A DNA stretch of 64,000 nt from Candidatus Nanopelagicales bacterium (GTDB lineage Bacteria; Actinomycetota; Actinomycetes; S36-B12; GCA-2699445): assembly GCA_037045355.1 (NCBI GenBank), contig JBAOHO010000022.1, positions 51,228-115,227 on the forward strand, given 5' to 3'. Both the position numbers and the translations under genes were made by a program. The stretch's first letter is position 1. Each line of letters starts with the position of its first letter. The notes beneath the pieces were generated by a model. The model was given only the letters and a program-made list of their open reading frames with translations. It was not told the origin of the DNA and searched no databases. This document shows positions 19,931-27,458 of this stretch, piece after piece.

Positions 19931-21006
19931 TGGCTGACCACGCCGGCCGGGTCGACCGCCTCCGGGACGCTATTGTCGCGGCCGGAGCGCCCTCGGCGCT
20001 GCTGGTGAGCAGTCTCGTCAATATCAGGTATCTCACGGGATTCACCGGATCCAACGCCAGTGTCGCGGTGACGCCAGACGATGTCGTTCTGGTCACTGAC
20101 GGGCGGTACCTCGAGCAGGTCGCCACGCAGGCGCCCCGGGTCACGGTCGTCGACGCGCGGGACACTTTGCCGGCAGCGATCCGCGTTGCCGGGGAGATGG
20201 GCCAGACCCGGATCGGTATCGAAGCCGAGCACCTGTCTTTGGCGCAGTTCCAGCGCATCGACGCCACCGATGTCGACCTGGTCCCCACCACCGGCGTGAT
20301 CGAGGGTCTGCGCCGCACCAAGGACTCCGACGAGCTCGAGCAGCTTCGCAGCGCCTGCGCCTTGATCAGCGGCGCCGTCACCAACGTCATGCCGCGCATC
20401 CACGCCGGGCTGACCGAACGCCAGATCGACCGTATGCTCACTGACGAGCTTCTCGACCAAGGAGCAGACGGGCCCGCGTTCCCCGCCATCGTGGCCACTG
20501 GCCCTCACTCGGCCATCCCGCATCACACCCCCACGGATCGACCCGTGCAGGTCGGCGATCTGCTGAAGATCGACGCGGGTGCGCTGGTGGGGGGCTATCA
20601 CTCCGACATGACCCGCACGTTCGTCGTCGGCGCTGAACCGACTCCGCGGCAACGAGAACTGCACGAGGCCGTCGCTGCCGCGGCACTCGCTGCTCGGGAT
20701 GCTGTGGCCGCCGGTGTTCCGTCCGCGCAGCCCGATGTGGCCGCGCGAGAAGAACTGCGCCGCCGGCAGTTGGAGGACCTCTACACCCACGGGCTGGGGC
20801 ACGGGGTCGGGCTGCAGATCCACGAGGCACCCATGCTCGGCAGGACGCAGACGGATACCATTGCCGCTGGCGATGTCCTGACCATCGAACCCGGCGTTTA
20901 CGTTCCCGGCTTCGGCGGTGTCAGAATCGAAGACACCATTGCGGTCACCGACGACGGAACGAAATGCCTGACATCGGTCGCACGTGACTTGATCCGCCTC
21001 GGATGA
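19930..21006 (+). CDS. pepQ: Xaa-Pro aminopeptidase (M24B)
   Basis: A 358-residue pita-bread metallopeptidase. The N-terminal creatinase-like domain (residues 1-130) includes [18 protein letters not shown]. The catalytic domain shows the dinuclear metal ligands in order: [19 protein letters not shown] (two Asp), [13 protein letters not shown] (His), LTIEPGVYV (Glu) and GGVRIEDTI (Glu). GTG 19930 overlaps the aroQ stop by one base. The aroQ-pepQ-efp order is a common actinobacterial arrangement. It probably removes N-terminal residues before proline from peptides in the cytoplasm. Confidence 0.9.
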
Positions 21007-21028
21007 CGAGGCCCAACCGGGAGTAGAA

Positions 21029-21589
21029 GTGGCGACGACGAACGACCTGAAGAACGGACTCGTGCTGAACCTGGACGGCCAGTTGTGGACCGTCGTGGAG
21101 TTCCAGCACGTCAAGCCCGGAAAGGGCGGTGCGTTCGTGCGCACCAAACTCAAGAACGTGCTGTCGGGCAAGGTCGTCGACAAGACCTTCAACGCCGGAG
21201 TCAAGGTCGAGACCGCCAACGTCGACAAGCGCGAGATGCAGTACCTGTATCACGACGGTGATTCGTACGTCTTCATGGACACCACGACCTACGACCAGAT
21301 CCCCGTGTCCGAGGCAGTGGTCGGCGGTGCCAAGGACTACCTGCTGGAGAACCAGGAGGCGGTCATCGCACTGCACGACGGCACTCCGCTGTACATCGAG
21401 TTGCCCGCCTCGGTGGAACTCGTGATCACGTTCACCGAACCGGGACTGCAGGGGGACCGTTCGACCGGTGGGACCAAACCGGCGACCCTCGAAACCGGCG
21501 CCGAGATCCAGGTCCCGTTGTTCGTCGACGAGGGCACCCGGGTCAAGGTCGACACCCGTGACGGCTCCTACCTCGGACGCGTCAACTAG
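21029..21589 (+). CDS. efp: Translation elongation factor P
   Basis: A 186-residue protein with three beta-barrel domains. It relieves ribosome stalling at polyproline stretches. The tip loop reads [17 protein letters not shown], with Lys at the position modified in some bacteria, and the signature block [24 protein letters not shown] is intact. The length is standard. GTG 21029 has GGGAG upstream. A short dyad (GTCCCG...CGGGAC, 21591-21619) lies between efp and nusB and may be a weak terminator or attenuator. Several proteins here are proline-rich (PilO tail, DUF2510 protein), so EF-P clients are at hand. Confidence 0.95.
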   Translation: MATTNDLKNGLVLNLDGQLWTVVEFQHVKPGKGGAFVRTKLKNVLSGKVVDKTFNAGVKVETANVDKREMQYLYHDGDSYVFMDTTTYDQIPVSEAVVGGAKDYLLENQEAVIALHDGTPLYIELPASVELVITFTEPGLQGDRSTGGTKPATLETGAEIQVPLFVDEGTRVKVDTRDGSYLGRVN

Positions 21590-21624
21590 TGTCCCGCTCC
21601 CGCAATTCGGCTTCGGGACGCTAG

Positions 21625-22140
21625 GTGGGCGCCCGCACCAGAGCACGTCGGCACGCACTGGACATCTTGTTCCAGGCCGAACTGCGCGACATGGACGCTC
21701 GCGACGTGCTCGCCGAGTACCAGCAGCGCCGGGTCAGCGACGGGCAGCAGCCGTTCAACGGCTTCGTTCCGGAGGCGGTCGTCGGTGTCTGTGAACATCG
21801 TGACCAGATCGACGAACGCATCACCACGGCGTCGATCGGGTGGGATCTGGATCGTATGCCCGGCGTCGACCGAAACGCCCTGCGGATCGGTGTCTGGGAG
21901 ATCCTGTGGCGCTCCGACGTCCCGGATCAAGTCGCGATCTCGGAGGCGATCGAGACTGTTCGGGAACTGTCGACCGACGAATCACCCGCATTCGTGAATG
22001 GGGTGCTGGGCAGCATCGCCACGCAGCACGCGGGATGGACCGGTGCGCCTGAGCCCGAGGGGGAAGCAGCAGAATCCGGGGGGCCTCGCGACGGGCTTGC
22101 GGGGGCCGCCGATGCGGTCCCGGGAGCCACCGATGAGTGA
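21625..22140 (+). CDS. nusB: Transcription antitermination factor NusB
   Basis: A 171-residue protein. The all-helical NusB fold spans about residues 1-135, with ARRHALDILFQAELRDMD at the start and the RIGVWEILWRSDVPDQVAISEAIETV and ESPAFVNGVLGSIA blocks. With NusE (S10) it binds boxA in rRNA leaders. The C-terminal 35 residues are an acidic, Gly/Ala-rich extension common in actinobacterial NusB. GTG 21625 follows efp by 35 nt. A tRNA gene on the other strand begins 2 nt after the stop. Confidence 0.9.
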   Translation: MGARTRARRHALDILFQAELRDMDARDVLAEYQQRRVSDGQQPFNGFVPEAVVGVCEHRDQIDERITTASIGWDLDRMPGVDRNALRIGVWEILWRSDVPDQVAISEAIETVRELSTDESPAFVNGVLGSIATQHAGWTGAPEPEGEAAESGGPRDGLAGAADAVPGATDE

Positions 22141-22141
22141 G

Positions 22142-22215
22142 TGCCCCGGGTGGGATTCGAACCCACACTGGACGGTGTTTGAGACCGCTTCCTCTACCGG
22201 TTGGGATACCGGGGC
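22142..22215 (-). tRNA. tRNA-Leu (CAA), short variable arm
   Basis: A 74-nt cloverleaf read on the minus strand. The acceptor GCCCCGG pairs with CCGGGGC, followed by discriminator A. The D stem is TCC/GGA with GGT in its loop. The anticodon stem surrounds CTCAAAC (anticodon CAA), and the T arm is GTGGG-TTCGAAT-CCCAC. The variable region is only 5 nt (CCAGT), whereas leucine tRNAs normally have a long arm. CCA is not encoded. It lies between nusB and the response regulator. Confidence 0.85.
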
Positions 22216-22263
22216 AACAGGTGCAGCGTACCGTCCCCGCCCCCGGCGTCGGCGGCGTGGATC

Positions 22264-22845
22264 GTGACCACGACGGTCGTCGTCGCGGAGGATGAGGCCG
22301 TCATCCGGTTGGACCTCGTCGAGCAGCTACGCGAACTCGGCTACGAGGTCGTGGGGGAGTGCGGCGACGGCGCCACCGCGGTGAGGCTGTGCGCGGACCT
22401 TCTTCCGGATATCGCGGTGCTCGACGTCAACATGCCGGGCACGGACGGATTGACGGCAGCGCGCGAGATCGCGGCGCAGGGGCGCACGGCGGTCATCATG
22501 GTCACCGCTTACGGCCAACGCGAACTGGTCGATCAGGCCGTCGCCGCGGGAGCGATGGCCTACCTCACCAAGCCGTGGTCGGAGTCCGACCTGTTGCCGG
22601 CACTGGAGATGGCCCGAGCCCGGTTCGCCGAGATCAAGCAACTGAGCGCGCAGGTCGGCCAGTTGTCCGACTCGTTGCGCAGCCGCAAACTCATCGACCG
22701 AGCCAAGGCGCAACTCATTGCCGCCTACGGCATGAGCGAAGCCGAGGCGTTCCGCACCTTGCAGAAGCGCGCGATGGACGGACGCACGTCGATGGCGGCC
22801 GAAGCCGCCGCATTGCTGGGGGAGAGCGTCGAGTCAGGCGAGTGA
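22264..22845 (+). CDS. ANTAR-domain response regulator (PdtaR-like)
   Basis: A 193-residue protein. The N-terminal receiver domain has the acidic pair AEDEAV, the phospho-acceptor Asp in IAVLDVNMPG, MVTAYG and the conserved Lys in YLTKPW. The C-terminal ANTAR domain (about residues 130-185) has the AYGMSEAEAFRTLQKRAMDGR helix bundle that binds paired RNA hairpins to prevent termination. The GTG at 22264 starts directly at the receiver; the longer open frame runs back through the tRNA and is rejected. The partner histidine kinase is not in the window. Mycobacterial PdtaR is the closest known model. Confidence 0.85.
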   Translation: MTTTVVVAEDEAVIRLDLVEQLRELGYEVVGECGDGATAVRLCADLLPDIAVLDVNMPGTDGLTAAREIAAQGRTAVIMVTAYGQRELVDQAVAAGAMAYLTKPWSESDLLPALEMARARFAEIKQLSAQVGQLSDSLRSRKLIDRAKAQLIAAYGMSEAEAFRTLQKRAMDGRTSMAAEAAALLGESVESGE

Positions 22846-23175
22846 GCGCAGCCGCAGCAGGTCCCGCAGGCTCGCATCGAGTCTGACCTGGCCGGTGGCC
22901 CAGGCGTGCGCGAAACTCAACCGCCCCTCGGTCATGGCGATGAGGTCGTCACTGGTACACACCACGCGGACTTGGGGCCGGTAGTCGCCGCTCTCGCGGC
23001 GGACGTTGCCGAGCTCGCCGTCCTTCAGTTCACCGACGTACGTCACGTCGTGATCGAGCAGCGTCACACCGATGGTGCGATCCGGGACATGTTTGCGACG
23101 GGTCGAGTGATCCACCTGGCCCAGTCGTTCGATCAAGGTCTCGATGGCGGCGCGGCATTCAGCCTCCGTGGCCAT
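22834..23175 (-). CDS. SCP2 sterol-binding-like domain protein
   Basis: A 113-residue single-domain protein with the SCP-2 pattern: an N-terminal helix (ECRAAIETLIERLGQV), a strand with DHDVTYVGELKDGEL, then CTSDDLIAMTEGRLSFAHAWATGQVRLDASLRDLLRL, the characteristic helix-and-GxV strand end. Such proteins hold lipids or other hydrophobic ligands in the cytoplasm. It is convergent with the response regulator, and the two genes overlap by 12 nt at their 3' ends. Confidence 0.75.
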   Translation of the reverse strand: MATEAECRAAIETLIERLGQVDHSTRRKHVPDRTIGVTLLDHDVTYVGELKDGELGNVRRESGDYRPQVRVVCTSDDLIAMTEGRLSFAHAWATGQVRLDASLRDLLRLRSLA

Positions 23176-23334
23176 GCAACTCCATCCTCATCCTCGACCT
23201 CACCCTGCTGATTCCGACACGATACTGCGGCGGGATTCGGTTGCAGCCGCCGGGAGTGGGACAATCACCTTCGGAAAACGAGCTCGCCCTAGCGGGTCCC
23301 GAGTTCACCCAACTGGGCATTGAAGGAGCAAGTC

Positions 23335-24150
23335 ATGGTGCTTGATGTCATCAAGGGCTACATGCAGGTCGCCAACGGTCTGAGCGATGTGGCCGTGCAG
23401 CGGGCCCGCGAGGTCGCGGAGATGCTGTCGTCGCAGGGCGTCGAGGTCACCTCGACAACCTCCGAGCAGGTTCAGACCCTCACCGACGAGTTGCTCGAGG
23501 CCAGCCGCACCAACCGCGACTTGCTCACCGGGCTCATCCGCACCGAGGTCGACCGCGCCGTCGGCCGCATGGGCTTCGTGCGCGAGGAAGAACTCGCCGC
23601 GGTGCGCAAGCACGTGCAGCGCCTGGAGGACCAGTTGCGCAAAGAACAGCACCGGGCCACCGATCGCGCCACCGGCGCCGTGGTCACGGCTGCGGGCGTG
23701 TCCCGCAGCGCGGCTGACCAGGCCACAGCGACCGTCTCTGGAGCGGTGTCCGAGGCAGCGGGCATGGTGCGGGGTCTGGCCGAGGCATCCGGCGCCACCC
23801 TCCGCAAGCCGGGGGCCGGTAGTGCGCAATCCGCGCCGAGCAGCAGCGCGGCGCCCACCGCCACCGCGAGCAAGGCAGCCGACACCCCACCCCCTGCTCC
23901 GGACAAGAAGAAGACGGTCAAGAAGACAACGAGCAAGGCACCCGCCAAGAAGGCCACTACCCGCAAGTCCACGGCCAAGAAGACTGCCGCCAAGAAGACC
24001 GCATCCCAGAAGGCGCCCGCCGCGGCTGAAGCGAAGCGCACCACAGCCAAGAAGGCGGGCGGGACGACTCCGCGCAAGAGCACTGCCCGTACGAGCACAA
24101 CGCGGAAGACCACAACCCGGAAGACCACAACCCCCAAGGCCTCCCAGTGA
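23335..24150 (+). CDS. Phasin-like coiled protein with histone H1-like lysine-rich tail
   Basis: A 271-residue protein starting at ATG 23335, which has AAGGAG 6 nt upstream. Residues 1-110 form amphipathic helices and a coiled coil (DVAVQRAREVAEML, then EELAAVRKHVQRLEDQLRKEQHR), resembling actinobacterial polyhydroxyalkanoate-associated/phasin-like proteins. After an Ala/Ser-rich linker, residues 185-271 consist of repeated AKK, TTRK and KKT units like histone H1 or mycobacterial HupB tails and could bind DNA or polyanions. It overlaps the next gene by 4 nt. No exact function can be assigned. Confidence 0.65.
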   Translation: MVLDVIKGYMQVANGLSDVAVQRAREVAEMLSSQGVEVTSTTSEQVQTLTDELLEASRTNRDLLTGLIRTEVDRAVGRMGFVREEELAAVRKHVQRLEDQLRKEQHRATDRATGAVVTAAGVSRSAADQATATVSGAVSEAAGMVRGLAEASGATLRKPGAGSAQSAPSSSAAPTATASKAADTPPPAPDKKKTVKKTTSKAPAKKATTRKSTAKKTAAKKTASQKAPAAAEAKRTTAKKAGGTTPRKSTARTSTTRKTTTRKTTTPKASQ

Positions 24151-24500
24151 CCGACGGCATCGTCGATCCCGGTGAGGTACTTGCTGGGGAAGATTCCCCG
24201 GTGGACACCGAGGTGGTCGCGGAGGCCGTCGTAATCGCCGTCACCGACGACGACACCTCCGGGATGGATCCCGACCAGTTGGATGCCCTCGCGCAATCGG
24301 GGCGCAGTGACCTGCGTCAGACCATCGTGGCGCTCCAGCAGGAGCTCGACGGCATCGCCAAGACCGGCGTTCCCGGTGTCGACGAGGCCATGGCCCGCCT
24401 GGCCGATCTCGATCCCGACGATCTGGGCGCATCGGCAGATGTGTTGACCGAGGTCCTCGCCAAGCTCGAGTCCGTCATGAACGAGACCCCCCCGGAGTGA
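24147..24500 (+). CDS. Hypothetical acidic protein
   Basis: A 117-residue acidic protein translated from GTG 24147, which overlaps the H1-like gene by 4 nt and tlyA by 4 nt. The first 45 residues are Val/Asp/Glu-rich and probably disordered. Residues 50-110 look helical (DLRQTIVALQQELDGIAKTG, then GVDEAMARLADL). Small genes like this before tlyA are common in actinobacteria, but I know of no assigned role. No membrane segment or catalytic motif is seen. Confidence 0.6.
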   Translation: MTDGIVDPGEVLAGEDSPVDTEVVAEAVVIAVTDDDTSGMDPDQLDALAQSGRSDLRQTIVALQQELDGIAKTGVPGVDEAMARLADLDPDDLGASADVLTEVLAKLESVMNETPPE

Positions 24501-25255
24501 ATGTCCGGCGCCGCTTGGACGTCGAAGTCACCCGACGTGGCATGGCGGAGTCCCGCGAGGCCGCCCGGCGCCTGATCGAAGCGGGGCGGGTCACCGTGAA
24601 CGGACAGACGGCGGTCAAGCCCGCCTACATGGTGCTGGACAGCGCAGCTGTCGTCGTCACGAAACAGCCCGGCGATGACTACGCCTCCCGTGGTGCCCAC
24701 AAGTTGGTCGGCGCACTGGACACGTTCGTCCCGCTGGGCCTGCGCCCCCCTGCCGGACGCATGTGCCTGGATGCCGGCGCCTCGACCGGTGGCTTCACCG
24801 ACGTCCTGCTGCGCCGAGGTGGCGCCGGCGTCATCGCGGTGGACGTCGGGTACGGGCAGCTCCAGTGGCGGCTGCAATCCGATCCCCGGGTCACTGTCCT
24901 GGATCGGTGCAACATCCGCTCGATCACGCCCGCGGATCTGCCATTCACGCCTGACCTGGTCGTCGCGGATCTGTCGTTCATCTCGCTGACCGTCGTCCTG
25001 CCCGCCCTCGCTTCCGTCGTGGCGGCGGACGGCGACATGGTGTTGATGGTCAAACCGCAGTTCGAGGTCGGCCGCCAAGCACTGGGGCGCGGCGGCGTCG
25101 TGCGTGACCCTGTGGAACGGACCCGTGCCGTCGACACCGTTGCCGCAGTCGCGGCGGAGCTCGGCTGGCCTGAGATCGCACGCGCCGCGAGCCCGCTGCC
25201 CGGCCCGGCGGGCAACGTCGAGTTCTTCGTTTGGTTGCAGGCCACGACTTCGTAA
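24497..25255 (+). CDS. tlyA: TlyA family rRNA 2'-O-methyltransferase
   Basis: A 252-residue protein with an N-terminal S4 RNA-binding domain (MAESREAARRLIEAGRVTVNG) and a C-terminal FtsJ/RrmJ-type Rossmann methyltransferase domain with the SAM motif CLDAGASTGGFTDVLL. The K-D-K-E catalytic set is recognisable (SRGAHKL, DLSF, MVKPQFE, NVEFF). In mycobacteria TlyA methylates C1409 of 16S and C1920 of 23S rRNA and sets capreomycin sensitivity. GTG 24497 overlaps the upstream gene. In mycobacteria nadK and recN follow immediately; here they lie 24 kb away. Confidence 0.9.
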   Translation: MNVRRRLDVEVTRRGMAESREAARRLIEAGRVTVNGQTAVKPAYMVLDSAAVVVTKQPGDDYASRGAHKLVGALDTFVPLGLRPPAGRMCLDAGASTGGFTDVLLRRGGAGVIAVDVGYGQLQWRLQSDPRVTVLDRCNIRSITPADLPFTPDLVVADLSFISLTVVLPALASVVAADGDMVLMVKPQFEVGRQALGRGGVVRDPVERTRAVDTVAAVAAELGWPEIARAASPLPGPAGNVEFFVWLQATTS

Positions 25256-25353
25256 CGCTTGAACCACCCGGCGTTCTCGTTCTGGCCATTCCCCGCAGTT
25301 CCTATATGTTGTGGATCACTCGCGGAGGCCGCGGGTCTACTAAGGAGTGGTGA

Positions 25354-26658
25354 ATGGCACGACGCAGTTCAATGCTGCAGTTCGCAGCTGTTGCCGGAGC
25401 GGCGGCGCTTGCGCTGTCAGCCTGCAGCAGCAGCGGTACCAGCGGCGGCGGTACGGAAGCATCGAGTTCCCCGTCGGCCAAGGCCGATGGTGTCCTCAAG
25501 ATCGGCACCGTGTTGCCGCAGACGGGTTCCCTGGCGTTCCTCGGACCGCCGGAGTTCGCGGGCGTCAACCTCGCGATCGAAGAAATCAACAAGGCCGGTG
25601 GCGTCAACGGCAAGGACGTCGAGGTCTTCGAAGGCGACTCGGGCGACACGGCCACCAACATCGCATCGACCACTGCTGATCAGATGATCTCGCGTGGTTC
25701 CGATGTGATCATCGGTGCAGCGTCGTCGTCGGTCTCCTTGACCATCATCGACAAGATCACGTCAGCCGGCGTGCTGCAGATCTCTCCGGCGAACACCTCG
25801 CCGGAACTGTCCACCTACCAGGACAACGGGCTGTACTGGCGTACCGCTCCGCCGGACACCTTCCAGGGCCAGGTCCTGGCCGAGGTCGTCACGGCTGAGA
25901 ACGTCAAGAAGCCGGCCGTGCTGGTGCTGCAGGACTCCTACGGTGAGGGCCTGGCGAGCAACTTCGCTACCAACTTCACCGAGGCCGGCGGCACCATGGC
26001 GGGCGACCCGATCTTCTACGACCCGAAGGCGCAGACCTTCGACGCCGAGGTCGGCCAGGCCAAGGCGCTGAACCCCGACGGCATCGTGCTGATCGGTTTC
26101 GAGGAATCCAAGAAGGTCATCCAGGAACTCATCAAGCAGGGCATCGGCCCCGACAAGGTGAACCTGTTCCTGGTCGACGGCAACCTGTCCAACACCTTGG
26201 GCAAGGGCCTGCCGCAGGGCGCCCTCGAGGGCACGCTGGGCACGTTGCCGGGTGCGCAGGCTCCCGAGGACTTCAAGGAGCAGTTGCTGACTGTGGATCC
26301 GAAGCTCGAGGACTTCGCCTACGCGCCGGAGTCGTACGACGCCGTGATCGTCTCGGCGTTGGGCGCGATTGCGGCCAACGACGACAGCGGACCGGGGATC
26401 GCCTCGAAGCTCGTGGAGATCACCTCGGGCGGCGAGCCGTGCATCACCTTCGCGGAGTGCAAGAAGTTCCTCGAAGAGGGCAAGGACATCGACTACAACG
26501 GTCAGTCCGGTCCGATCGACTTCCAGGACAACGGCGACCCGGGCCAGGCGGTCATGGGCGTCTACAAGTTCGGTGCGGACAACACGTACGCCTCGGACCG
26601 CTTCATCGAGGGCACTGTCCCCGCCGCCACCGGCGCGGAGGCTTCGCCCAGCAGCTGA
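25354..26658 (+). CDS. Branched-chain amino acid-type ABC transporter substrate-binding lipoprotein
   Basis: A 434-residue periplasmic-binding-type protein (PBP type 1, LivJ/UrtA class). A lipoprotein signal ends in LALSAC (lipobox), followed by a Ser/Gly linker. The LivJ domain starts with LKIGTVLPQTGSLAFLGPPEF, then GVNLAIEEINKAGGVNGKDVEV and SDVIIGAASSSVSLTIIDKI. An ATG with AAGGAG 7 nt upstream and a hairpin terminator at 26677 make it monocistronic. It is the likely binding protein for the livHMGF genes 19 kb downstream on the other strand. The ligand could be an amino acid or a related compound. Confidence 0.85.
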   Translation: MARRSSMLQFAAVAGAAALALSACSSSGTSGGGTEASSSPSAKADGVLKIGTVLPQTGSLAFLGPPEFAGVNLAIEEINKAGGVNGKDVEVFEGDSGDTATNIASTTADQMISRGSDVIIGAASSSVSLTIIDKITSAGVLQISPANTSPELSTYQDNGLYWRTAPPDTFQGQVLAEVVTAENVKKPAVLVLQDSYGEGLASNFATNFTEAGGTMAGDPIFYDPKAQTFDAEVGQAKALNPDGIVLIGFEESKKVIQELIKQGIGPDKVNLFLVDGNLSNTLGKGLPQGALEGTLGTLPGAQAPEDFKEQLLTVDPKLEDFAYAPESYDAVIVSALGAIAANDDSGPGIASKLVEITSGGEPCITFAECKKFLEEGKDIDYNGQSGPIDFQDNGDPGQAVMGVYKFGADNTYASDRFIEGTVPAATGAEASPSS

Positions 26659-26676
26659 CGATCAGCGAACACCAGA

Positions 26677-26710
26677 AGGTGGGGTCGACCGGAGACGGTC
26701 GGCCCCACCT
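26677..26710 (+). terminator. Hairpin terminator after the substrate-binding protein gene
   Basis: Arms AGGTGGGG-T-CGACC and GGTCG-G-CCCCACCT form a stem of 14 pairs with one T-G wobble around the loop GGAGAC. It lies 19 nt after the stop and is followed by CTGCTTTGTC. This is consistent with an intrinsic terminator with a weak U tract. Confidence 0.7.
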
Positions 26711-26717
26711 CTGCTTT

Positions 26718-26866
26718 GTCCGTGTGGGGCTTGTCCGTGTGGGGTTTCGTCCGTGTGGGGTTTCGTCCGTGTGGGGTTTCGTCCGTGTGGGGTTTCGTCC
26801 GTGTGGGCGTTCATACTCAGCGGGGCGTTCGTCCTTGGCGGGGCGTTCGTCTTGGTCGGGGCGTCC
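26718..26866. repeat. Two adjoining tandem minisatellites
   Basis: Six head-to-tail copies of a 15-16-bp unit (GTCCGTGTGGGGTTTC) occupy 26718-26812. After a short spacer, 18-bp units (CGGGGCGTTCGTCCTTGG) start at 26821, 26839 and 26857, the last partial. The array fills the convergent gap between the binding protein terminator and the stop of the Lrp-type regulator gene at 26870. There are no unique spacers, so it is not a CRISPR array. No ORF is supported here. Confidence 0.85.
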
Positions 26867-26869
26867 TGT

Positions 26870-27370
26870 TCATTGGGGGAGCGCCTGCATGAAACTACCC
26901 CGCTGATGCTCGAACACCAGGTGGGTCTGCGCTTGGCCGACGGTGGGATCAGCGGTCAACGAGTTGAGCACGAACGAGCGGAGCCGTTCCGGGTCTTGTA
27001 CAGCGACGTGGACGAGGAAATCCTCGGTTCCGGAGACGTGGAACGTCTGGATGACCTCCGGCAGTTGAGCCACGCGGGCAGCGAATCCCAACACATGTTT
27101 CGCATCATGGGTGCGCAGGCGCAGGGCAACCAGGGCTTGAACGGGTCGGCCCACCGCTGCGGGATCCACATCGGCGGTGAACCCCCGGATCACTCCTCGG
27201 TCAACCAGCGAGCGGACCCGGGTGAGCGCGGTCGACGCTGCGATCCCGACGCGAGCAGCGAGGGCGTTGTTCGGGATTCGGGCGTCGCGCCTGAGCTGGT
27301 TCAGGATGCTGACGTCCACGCTGTCCAGTGGTTGAACATCCTTCGGGTGGGATCCTTCGCGACCAGGCAT
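26870..27370 (-). CDS. mdeR: Lrp/AsnC family regulator, MdeR-like
   Basis: A 166-residue regulator with an N-terminal helix-turn-helix (LDSVDVSILNQLRRDARIPNNALAARVGIAASTALTRVRSLVDRGVIRGF) and a C-terminal RAM ligand-binding domain (VQALVALRLRTHDAKHV to TDEDFLVHVAV-type strands). The ATG at 27370 is preferred to one 30 codons upstream because it leaves the divergent promoter and a palindrome free and puts the HTH at the usual place. It faces away from the mdeA-like gene, exactly as mdeR does in Pseudomonas putida, where an Lrp-type protein activates methionine catabolism. The symbol rests on context. Confidence 0.75.
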   Translation of the reverse strand: MPGREGSHPKDVQPLDSVDVSILNQLRRDARIPNNALAARVGIAASTALTRVRSLVDRGVIRGFTADVDPAAVGRPVQALVALRLRTHDAKHVLGFAARVAQLPEVIQTFHVSGTEDFLVHVAVQDPERLRSFVLNSLTADPTVGQAQTHLVFEHQRGSFMQALPQ

Positions 27371-27373
27371 TTC

Positions 27374-27386
27374 CGAATGATATTCG
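27374..27386. promoter_or_regulatory. Palindromic operator candidate between mdeR- and mdeA-like genes
   Basis: The sequence CGAAT-GAT-ATTCG is a perfect 5+5 inverted repeat with a 3-nt centre, located 3 nt upstream of the regulator's chosen start and about 73 nt upstream of the mdeA-like start. Lrp/AsnC proteins bind A/T-centred palindromes of this kind. An auto-regulatory and divergent control site is the likely role (inference). Confidence 0.5.
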
Positions 27387-27458
27387 TATTCACGACCAGC
27401 GGTGCTCAGTTGGTCAGTGACACTGCCTCTTGGGCGAAGGAATTGCCAGTATCTGTGC

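Noticed and set aside
21591..21619. Terminator between efp and nusB
   Set aside because: The GTCCCG/CGGGAC stem has only 6 pairs, a long loop and no T tract, so it is mentioned with efp but not listed as a terminator.
26718..26866. Possible CRISPR array
   Set aside because: The units are directly adjacent with no unique spacers, and no cas genes are visible, so it is a minisatellite.
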